Assembly (NCBI RefSeq): GCF_963678635.1
Contig: NC_087069.1
Location: 14,608,660-14,672,659, forward strand
Direction of reading: 5' to 3'
DNA from: Symsagittifera roscoffensis
Taxonomy: Eukaryota > Xenacoelomorpha > Acoela > Convolutidae
Length of the DNA stretch: 64,000 nt
Position numbers and translations under genes: made by a program. Shown piece by piece: positions 55,627 to 64,000 of the stretch; within the stretch, counting starts at the first letter, position 1; each line of letters begins with the position of its first letter. The notes below the pieces were generated by a model that worked only from the letters and a program-made list of their open reading frames with translations, was not told the DNA's origin and searched no databases.

Positions 55627-56858
55627 ACCTAACTACTGATTTGCTTTCACTCGCATCAATATTCGAAGAACTGCGTGAATTGTGCTATGAAGCATACGGT
55701 GTTGACTTTGCTCACAAATACACAGCGAGTTTTTTGTCGGCCAATTTTAAAAACGTACAAATCAGACGCAATCGGATTTGCGTCTGCTGACAAACAGCGA
55801 TCAATTGGAAATGGTTGAGTCAATCATACAGGGCAAAAGGTCGACGATAAGCGATAAGAATTACGTGAAAGCCAACAACACAAGTCTGCAAGACTTTATT
55901 GAAAGCAAATATTGCAGCTACGTATTAAACATAGAACCAAACAACCTTTACGAGTGCATAACTCGAAAGTTTTGCTCTCCATTTAAAACATTTTGAGATT
56001 GTCACTTGGAGATTGCTACTAACCGGCAAAGCATCAGACACGGGCTACCTCGTAGATGTGCACCTGAACTTCTCTAGAGAGCTCCACAGTTTTGTGAAGG
56101 ACTATCCCCCCGCACCAACAAACTTTTTTTTCATATAACTGCAATGAGCAGTATATAGATAGAAATGCTAAGAGACTAGTTACTATCTTTTCCAATCTCT
56201 TGAAAAAACTCACTTGTTTAGAAAATTTATGACCTGCATTAGCCAAGAATTGAATTGTATATAGAAGTAGGTGTTGAGAATACTGACTTGCATAGGGTGC
56301 TGAAGTTTCAACAGGAAAAACGAATAGCTATTTTTGTAGAGCTAAACAACAGACTGAGAAAAAACGCTGCAATTCTTTTTTGAGCCCACTTTTACAAAAA
56401 CATAATAACTTCTGCGTTTGAATTTAAAGCACAACAGTCAAAACTAAACTTTGTTTCAAAAAAAAAACAATCGAACAAAGAAGCTGTGCAAAAGTTCAAT
56501 GAACATATTTGAGATAAATGATCAAAATCTTGCTACTGTCACGTAAAACCTTATCGTAGTTTTTTGAATCGAACCCACAATCGTCGGTGCACTCATTTAG
56601 AGACTCGCAAAAAGAAGCATGATTGATTTCCTTTATAGAAGAAACCCAGCCCAAAGTTCGAGCTGGCTCTTCTTCGATTCGGACAGTTTTATAAACAGCA
56701 ATAAAACTTTTGATGTGAATGACGATCTCAAAAACATGGAAGAAGTGTTTCATTTTTTAAATTACTCAAAACATCCTGTACTATACAAAATTAATCAAGC
56801 TAATGTTGTTTTGCGGTTAAGAGTTGAGTTGGCTGGAAAATTAGCGAAGATTTTGTAG
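55627..56858 (+). pseudogene. Polinton-type protein-primed DNA polymerase B, decayed
   Basis: Successive plus-strand fragments match the conserved order of this polymerase: 'TDLLSLASIFEELRELCYEA', then 'LLTNSDQLEMVESIIQGK' and 'NYVKANN', then motif A as 'IEPNNLYECI' (the family has L-D-x-N-N-L-Y-G, so the Asp reads as Glu). Next come 'TGYLVDVHLNFSRELHSF' with 'DYPPAPTN', then 'HRVLKFQQEKRI' with 'ELNNRLRKNA', and motif C as 'LFFDSDSFI' (family Y-x-D-T-D-S). Frames change at an A5 run near 55748 and several stops intervene, so it is dead. The N-terminal exonuclease part would lie in or left of the gap. In Polintons this enzyme copies the element's DNA. Confidence 0.78.
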
Positions 56859-58013
56859 GACTGAAACTAATTGCAACGGATACTGTTTTTTTAGTATCCC
56901 TTTGGTTTTTATTGCTCGAATTATTGAAAACACATTATACATTTATAGTCATTAAGAAAACAAATCTTTTTTAATGAAGGAATGGCAGGGAAAAACATAA
57001 GATTTCCATTATTCGTAATGATAATTTTTTGTACTTACGACTTGAACAAAAGGGCTACAAGTATCACCCGAAAAGCTTAAACACAATTGGTTCACGGAAA
57101 ATTCCAGAGATCGTTTTTCAAAATCGGACATTTCGACTGAAACACGTTAGCAATCTTTTGAAAAATTGCAAAATTCGAAAAATTGCGGTCAATATCAAAA
57201 TTGCGGTCTCTGCCGTTTAGTCACTCTGAGACGTTTGAGGATAACTTTCATGCTGCAATCGTAAAAATAACTGAATGGTAGTGAAGTCGTAGTATGGAAG
57301 AAAACGACTCGTAAACCACAATTTTTAGTTAATTTGTAGTTTCCGATCAGAGTATCAACCAGCGCACATACACGCAGAGGCAAAAAAATGAAAATTTAGC
57401 AGACATTTCCAAGGTTGTTCGGAAAGAATTTATACACAACCCCTTTATTCTGTCAGAAGATCGGCTCGGGAGGAAAGAGCTACTTCTATGGTGGTCGACT
57501 TAACTAGCTACCCAGAAAGAATTGAATGCGATTCACCTTTTATTTGTAGCAAAAAAAAACAGAAAATACATTCAAAAATATAGTTTGCTAAAAGATCTCT
57601 AATTAAAAGAAAAGCTGTTAGTCTCTGATTAAAATCTATTGCATGTTGCACTTTTAATGTTATTATAAAATCCATATAAAAAACCGCCAGTCTATGATTG
57701 TTTAGAACTGAATGGTCAGGTTTTTTGAGCAATTTCAAAAAACTAAATTTAAAGTTGTCTTTACTTCCCCGAAGCAAAAGAGTGATATATGATTGAAATA
57801 TTTTTAAAAGAAACAACATTCTAAATGAAACGGTCAGAATTTTTGGAAACTTAAGCTACAATCATGTCAAAAAATTCATAGTCGAAAGTTCACAATGAGG
57901 ATAGAACTGCTTACAAGCTATTTCTGAAAAGTATTACCAGATTCGAGACAAAAAATATGAAACCAAAATATCCGCCTGGGAACCAGCATTTTGGGGCTGT
58001 GTTGGGTAAACCA
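56859..58013. other. Region right of the polymerase, no gene recognised
   Basis: Short frames on both strands (57029-57220 plus; 57819-57508 minus) have no clear domain. Some may be further remnants of the Polinton-like element. Confidence 0.4.
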
Positions 58014-58145
58014 TTCCGAGGAGGTCCTCAAAATCTGAGCGCTAATTTTTAAGGACATGCTTAGCACCCCCGGTAATCTTTGACAGGTTTTGGGATACTA
58101 ATTTCACGGTCTTTCGAGAATAAGGAGCCAAACTTAAAGATATTC
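58014..58145 (+). repeat. Dispersed repeat of about 125 bp, copy 2
   Basis: Direct-orientation partner of 54663-54790 ('ggtcctcaaaatct' and 'aaggagccaaacttaaagat'). Confidence 0.75.
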
Positions 58146-58326
58146 GGCGGCCTATGGATAATCTACCCCCAATTTAGGCCACGGTAAGGATCCCCAGCGG
58201 ATTGGTATACTATTTACGATCAAGCGAATTTATGGCCTCTGTTTTTTCCTCATGATGATGCTTTGCTCAAAAAAGTTTTTCCCTGTTAGTCCCAAAGGTA
58301 AGTAAATCTAGATTGTTTGTACTTAC

Positions 58327-58832
58327 ATTGCAGCACCTGACCGACCATCGTCTGTCCTCTTTCCAACTGTCATAATAACTCTGGAAACCTGTAATGATCT
58401 GACCGTCAGGACAGATGTAGTCTACAGGCCTATCAAAATTATTCAAATATCCAGACCATTCGCAATCGTTCGCGTTATTGCTGCTTGCCAAACCTGCTCG
58501 GACTTTTTTTGTCATACGGCCAAAACTCAAAATACTTTCCTCAAAAAACATTTAAAAGAAAAGGAATTGAAAGATCATGATATGACTTCAATAATAAAGA
58601 GTTTATGGCCGTTTAACAAAAATTACGCTCCTTTTCGGCAGTCAATTTGCCAGTCCCTGTCTTGTCCTGTGTTGTCAATTAATAATCCAGATCTTGTCTT
58701 GCGGTTTAAAAACGTACTATAAATGCGGCCAATATGGTCTCCATCATTACACTGAAGTTTTTGTTCAAATTTTTTCATTTTAGTTCTTTCTATATACACG
58801 AAAGTTATAATGATAAGGATGAGAAATTGCAT
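58327..58832 (-). CDS. Dermatopontin / amebocyte aggregation factor-like secreted protein (partial)
   Basis: Exon 58832-58627 starts at an ATG and opens with a hydrophobic signal-like stretch 'MQFLILIIITFVYI', followed by a first half-domain ending 'GQDRDWQIDCRKG'. A 92-bp intron (GTAATT..GGAAAG, 58626-58535) leads to exon 58534-58327. That exon contains 'CEWSGYLNNFDRPVDYICP', then 'DGQIITGFQSY' and 'KEDRRWSVRCC', with a strong donor ATGTAAGT at its end. The D-R-x-W and paired-Cys pattern is typical of dermatopontin and of the arthropod haemagglutinin/amebocyte aggregation factor. These are extracellular proteins with disulphide-linked loops. The last exon should lie left of 58320 and was not found with confidence. 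Confidence 0.72.
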
Positions 58833-60690
58833 TATCTGTCACTGAAAACAAATAAATTTTTCCATTTCCGTTATATGCAAGTTTGTTTATTTTTTTTTCA
58901 GCTGTTGTTTTGATCGGAATGAGCGAAATGGTCCGCTCATTTCGCTTGAAATTAGCCGTAAAAATGTGCGCGCCAATTCTATTTTTGAAATGTTTCCACA
59001 GAGAAATTTCCAATCCTTAAGCATTAACAAATTGCCTCAATTCTCATTTACCATTGTCCGTTTTCTGACTAGACATTATGAATTCAGCTCCTCAACTAAA
59101 CCTCAACTAAACAAGGATAGCCGGTTACTCTGCACGTAGCACAGAATGTTCCGACCATAGTTTTAAAGAAATACAACAGTTTTTTTAAATGATTGTCGTT
59201 TTTTTTGGCATGGTGTGAGTTTTTCCAAATTATTGTCGTTTTTTCGGCATAGTGTGATATAGAAGATGAGCCAAAAAAAACTGGGAATTAGGTATATTCG
59301 ACAACCATACTAAAAAAGCAAATTGAAAAACAGTTTTAGTAGAAACAAACTTCAAAAAAAAGTTTTTTGAATTTTTGGAAATTTTGATCCCAAAAAGGCG
59401 CTAAAATACTCAAAATAAACAAGCGCCACCCAAGTAAAAATAAAATATTAGGTTTTAGTTTAAGCATTTGGAAGCTTTTAGGCAATTAAAGTAGACTGCT
59501 CGCTCGCTTTTTTTCCTCGAATTAAGACGAAAAATCAAAAACTTTAAACCGGTTTTTCTTGACACTGGGAAAACTTTTTCGAATTGTCTTAAAGTGATTC
59601 GAATCACGACTGTAAGTGCTTCAATATAAAATAGCACTCAATTCAGTCCGATCATTATTTGTGGTACCCGTACTTGTGAGGAAAACAAAAAGAAACAGAC
59701 GCGAAAACAAATTTCCTCCCCATTTTTAATGGTCGAACAACAAATTTGAGATATAACGGGAGGCGTATATAATTTCACTTGAGAAAAATGAAACTTGTTA
59801 TTTTGACTGAAAATAATGAAATATTTCGAGGCATAACATGAACCAGTTTTATTCTCCTGAATAGAAAAAAAAAACGGGCCATAAGTTACGGTTTTGAGCC
59901 CTTTTGATAAAAGTTACGGTTTTGAGCCCTTTTGTTGAGAGGACCGGCACTGGAACTTCACAGTTGCATCGTTAAAAATTCATTGATGATAATGATGATT
60001 TTTTTTATTTATGTATGATTTTTTTATTTAGCTGAATATTGAGACATTTTTATAAAACTTTCTGTGTCTGACGTAGAAAAATGTCTTTTTAGGCCTTTAA
60101 AAAGGAAGCGATATAAATTAGATAAAATGGAGATTAAAAAATCTGGCGTCAAAAAGTGTGAAAATTTGTGGAAAAATTTGAAAATGGCTTTTGTGCAGTT
60201 TGTAACGGAAAACGGTCTGTGTTTTATATGATGGGCAGAAAAAATGCTCAAAACAGCACTGAGAAAGTACTGAGTCAGTACGGTTACAGTTCTGCTATTT
60301 CAATCTCTGTTTTTTTCTCTGAATTAGAGTATATGTAAGTAGTAGATGTTGGAGGTGATCAAGGGGGGAGGGGTGCATGGTAGACCCCATGTATTAAAAA
60401 ACGTTATAGATTTCCGGTCTACCATGCTATGTACTAAGATTGGGTATAGAGTTTACAATGTATTAAGATAGGGAATACCGATGGTACGGTTTTATGGTTT
60501 GAGTGATGGTAAGAAAATGGTAAGAAAAACGGGTTTTTGAGTGGAAATGTCTAGTTTTTTTGCAAAAATTTTGGCGCGTATTATCTAATTTGTAAATAGC
60601 AAAGATTAATTACGTGTAGATTGTGTAATTAAGAACTTTTAATTTAATGGTGCCTGGTAAGTCAATGGTAAGAGTTTTTGAGAAAAAATA
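58833..60690. other. Intergenic with short tandem repeats
   Basis: Includes a two-copy repeat 'ttattgtcgttttttcggcat'-like near 59190-59260 and a two-copy 'aagttacggttttgagccc' near 59882-59930. The minus-strand frames here look like chance openings. Confidence 0.5.
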
Positions 60691-60699
60691 AAGATTTTT

Positions 60700-61405
60700 T
60701 CCAAAAAATTTTTCGAAAAAACTTCAAAACGCGATAAGTTTTGCTATAATTTGACCGATTACCTAATTTATTAGATGATCTTACTTTTTGAAAAATCTTC
60801 TTGAAAGAATGCTGAAATCTACTGAAACTTCCAAAAAGAGCTAAAATTTCTTGAAAAAAACTTAAAAACTTATTGATAAAATTGCAAAAACATGAGTTTT
60901 TCCAAGATTTTCACTCAAAATTTTAAAATATGACACAATTTACCCTAATGTGAGCTCGGAAGGAGGTTATATAAAGTTCTGAATATCAAAGAGAAACCTC
61001 ATAATGGCTTCAAATCTACTGAAACTTCAAAAAAGTCAAGGATTTTGGGGAAAAAATGCAAAAAATTCAAGTTCTTGGAAAAAATTGCAAACATTTTAAA
61101 TTTTTGAAAAAAATTTTTGCAAAATCATATAATTTTGGTTAATTTTTTTGTTGCTTCTGACCTAATTGAAACAATATGCGTACGTAGAGAGTTTGAAATT
61201 GAGTTCAAATTGAATTTTAAACGGCATCATGTTGAGACAATGATACAAAAACGTGAAAAAAATTTTCGATTTTTCCAAAATTTTCAAACAAAATATTGAA
61301 ACACGATAAGTTTTAGAACTATTTGAGCTAGAAAGTGGGGTAAATAATGCTCTCAACATTAACAAGAAAGCTCATAACAGCTGAATCAATGTTACAACTT
61401 CCGAT
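60700..61405 (+). repeat. Degenerate AT-rich repeats, about three copies
   Basis: Blocks starting 'acgcgataag' (60729), 'atgacacaatt' (60929) and 'acacgataag' (61303) are each followed about 70 bases later by a 'gaaa.ctcataa.ggct.aatct' motif and then 'actgaaactt'-like sequence. Spacing is irregular and identity low. Confidence 0.5.
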
Positions 61406-63620
61406 TTCTCGGGAAAATAGTGAAATTAATCGTAATTTTTGAGAAAGTTTAGTAAAAATTAATCGAATCTGTCCAAAAGTTTCCATTTTCAACCTTTTTT
61501 TGGTAATTAACTGATTTTTTATCCAATTCAGGGTGAATTGAAATAGGACTCTCAAATTCAAACGAGCAATATTCTACAAAATTTCTAGATCAACTCAATG
61601 ATTTAACTCCTCCTCAGTTTTTTTCTCAATGATTAACCCAATTTTGTACAAAAAAACAATTTCTGAGAAATGTTTCACGTTAATAAATATGAATTTCAGA
61701 TCAATGATGGAAAATGAACAGTTAATTGCTAAAAATGACTAAAAATGGAATAAATTTTCCTTAAGAGTTTCTTCGATGTTGGTTCAAATTCAAAAAACTC
61801 TTCTTCATAACTGATGATTATCTCTAATGATAATTATCTGATGATAGTTTTCATGATTTTTCGAAGAAACGTTCTATGTTTTAAGATTATTCCTGATTTC
61901 TGCTTAATGCCTGTTTTCGCTATTGAACACACTTCGCAAAAAAATTTAGTCAGAACTTGAGAATTTAGGAGGAATATAGTATCAATTGAACAAACAACTT
62001 GCTCGCATAGATGAAAATTAGAACTGATACTGTCTGATTCTTTTTGATAAAATTATAAATGTCTTCCTCAAGGTTTCCTTGTTCAGTTGCTTCAGTAAAC
62101 TATTTAAGCAAAAATAAAACTTTTGGGATCAATTATTATCACTTTTCTTGCAAAATTGTTTTTAACAAACGTTTTTTATTCTTCATTTATAACGGAAATT
62201 TTCTCAAAAAAACCCAAATGAGAAAAAATTGGTGCTAGTTAAAGCATTCAAAAACATGTAAAAAATGAGAACATATAGTTGTATTTTTACGATTTAAGAA
62301 CAAATTAGGAGCAGCTCTATTAGCTATAATCTGAAAATCTCCGGAAATACGCAAAGGAACCTAGTTCCTAACATCTAAAATATCTAAAAACTTCTATAGG
62401 AGCGCGTCTCAAAAAATTGATTTAGCAAAGCAAATGAATTTGCAAACTGGAACAATTCTGTATTTTTCCAATTTTTATTAAGAAAAAAACTCTAAATAGT
62501 AAAAATGTAGTAATGTATTGTATATTGTGTTGTTTATTGAATGTAGTTTTAAGGAATTTTAGATCATGAAAGCAAGTTTATGATTTATGTTCCATGTATC
62601 TACTTCCAAAAGATGTTGAATTGGGTTTACTTTACAAAAATTATCCTCAAAACATCTGATTTTTCATATAAATTTACCTATTTTATCAAATGAATTACAC
62701 ATAAGTACAAATCTTCGACACATTTTATGTCGGATTTTTTTTTCTCAAATTATCACAAAACTCCTAAGGAAATAAACTGAATTTCTATCTCAAATCAGCA
62801 TTTTCTCAGTTTCTGCTTCATCTGCTATCTGAACAAAACTTTACTGAAAACTGAGCTTTAGATGGAAAAATGTATCGTTTCAACGAACGTTCAATAATTC
62901 GAAGCTGAATTAATACCATAAATCCTTTGCTAAAAGCCTTTAATTGAGTTTCGCATTCTGATAACTTTATATTGCCGTTTCAAATCTGATTTTCTATAAA
63001 GAAGTAAGTTTTTGGTTGATGACATTATTATCTTGAAATTTTCAAAGGTCAGCACAAACATACAATTTTTCATCTTTTCCAGGTCAGTTATCAATTTTTT
63101 TCACTGAATTCGTCAAAAAAACACTAGAAAACTATAATTCTTATTAAATCGACCCCCTTTTTTTGCTTAATAACGCACTACTCAATGAACACTTTTACAA
63201 CCACTAAATAGGGAAATTTTAATATGGCAACTAGGAAAAAGCTTTCAAATAGTCGATGTCGTGCAGAAATCCAGTTCTTTACAGTTTTTAAACAGTTACT
63301 TAACCACTCATTAGCATATATTATGCACTTTTACTACAAATTTATTGCAACAAACTCTCCGCAAGCTTGCAACCAATGGAGTTTTTACTGTTGATTTAAG
63401 ATTTTTGGATCGATTTCCACGGAAAGTTTCACGACAACTTGAACTCGATTTTTGTTTTCTGTATTGTCATTCAAAACCTTTGATTTAAAAAAATAACAAT
63501 TCAAGAATTGTGATAAAAACATTTTACCAGACTTTTTCAAATTCATCACAATTGTATTTCAGACTCTGTAAAAAATAAAATTTATAGTAATTTTCGTGTT
63601 TTTAAAAAAATGTATCAATC
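61406..63620. other. AT-rich, no gene recognised
   Basis: No supported ORF, RNA gene or clear repeat structure was seen in this stretch. Confidence 0.5.
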
Positions 63621-63968
63621 TTACCTTTTCTTGAAGTGTGTTTGGAGACTGCTGAGCACATAATTTAATTTTATGTTGACAATGTTTTTCTTGAAATGAT
63701 TAATGGGTTCCTCGCTGCTATAAGTATAAAATTTACAATTCAAACAATCCAAAACATCACCGGTTCTATGATGTTTTGATGACTCTTTGTGAGTGTATTC
63801 TCTGCCACATTCAAGACATGCAAATCTTTCGTTTCTATTCAGTGACGGAATCTCACGAAAGAACTTGAGAATGAATGAGAGATATAGAATGTCCCGATGT
63901 TTTAGATAAGAAGTGTTCAATAGCCTCAAAAAATGAATAAATGTAAGAAAAAACTGCAAATTTTTCAA
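63621..63968 (-). CDS. Partial zinc-finger gene (two C2H2-like fingers)
   Basis: The minus-strand frame of 115 codons contains 'FACLECGREYTHKESSKHH' followed by 'CLNCKFYTYSSEEPINHFKK'. Two Cys pairs with 12-residue spacing to His resemble the paired fingers at the C-terminal exons of lola/broad-type arthropod transcription factors. The finger pair probably begins at an exon start near 63.83 kb, because the preceding codons (from 63968) are hydrophobic and Leu/Phe-rich and look like intron. A Lys/Asn-rich tail ends at 63621. This is the only hint here of an arthropod source; the family assignment is tentative. Confidence 0.5.
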   Translation of the reverse strand: MKNLQFFLTFIHFLRLLNTSYLKHRDILYLSFILKFFREIPSLNRNERFACLECGREYTHKESSKHHRTGDVLDCLNCKFYTYSSEEPINHFKKNIVNIKLNYVLSSLQTHFKKR

Positions 63969-64000
63969 CCAAATGAAAATGTTTTTTTTTTACATGAAAG

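Noticed and set aside
1-64000. tRNA, rRNA or other structured RNA genes
   Set aside because: I saw no cloverleaf-like box A/B pairs or rRNA-like sequence while reading both strands; a dedicated scan was not possible.

Overview
The window looks like a gene-poor, visibly AT-rich stretch of an invertebrate animal genome. Introns that can be placed are short (48 to about 200 bp) with GT..AG ends. The recognisable protein families are metazoan: Ty3/gypsy and Maverick/Polinton elements, a KDM7-like JmjC protein, a KMT5A-like SET domain, an Artemis-like nuclease and a dermatopontin/amebocyte-aggregation-factor domain. A lola-like zinc-finger fragment at the right edge hints at an arthropod, but this is weak. 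All assignments come from reading motifs; no database search was run.

Layout. 1-6 kb: the 5' end of an unknown gene leaves the left edge on the minus strand. Next comes an imperfect palindrome with arms of about 1.7-1.8 kb, each arm holding a decayed capsid-like gene of the Maverick/Polinton F54H12.2-like type. A decayed retroviral-type integrase of the Polinton F54H12.3-like type lies beside it. 6-9.3 kb: simple repeats, a 570-bp tandem duplication and a TTTG-rich hairpin. 9.3-16.5 kb: a full-length Ty3/gypsy element with 259-bp LTRs, 5-bp target duplication, gag, CCHC, protease, RT, RNase H, integrase and a long charged extension; every module carries lesions. 13.1-27.0 kb: the 3' half of that element plus about 1.58 kb of host flank is present three times in tandem; unit 2 has an internal deletion and unit 3 an internal 477-bp duplication.

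27-34.5 kb: no gene recognised, only microsatellites and minisatellites. 34.6-40 kb: spliced genes on both strands, including a minus-strand gene of unknown function, a plus-strand SET-domain gene with a compensating frameshift pair, and a minus-strand gene with 21-residue repeats and a candidate SUMO-interacting motif. 41.7-46.9 kb: a minus-strand, probably transposon-derived coding region of unknown family whose 5' part has been copied in direct and inverted orientation. 47.3-51.2 kb: KDM7-like JmjC gene, a small zinc-binding ORF, a GC-rich acidic/RG-rich fragment, and an Artemis-like pseudogene. 51.1-54.6 kb: a tandem array built on the 3' end of the Artemis-like locus. 55.4-56.9 kb: a 200-N assembly gap followed by a decayed Polinton-type protein-primed DNA polymerase B. 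58.3-58.8 kb: a dermatopontin-domain gene. 59-64 kb: AT-rich DNA with degenerate repeats and a partial zinc-finger gene.

The main story is repeated invasion by mobile DNA and heavy local rearrangement (palindromes, tandem duplications, fold-back copies), not a functional operon-like system. Chromatin-modifier-like genes (SET, JmjC, SIM-containing) lie among transposon-derived ORFs within about 15 kb, which is the most speculative but interesting arrangement.
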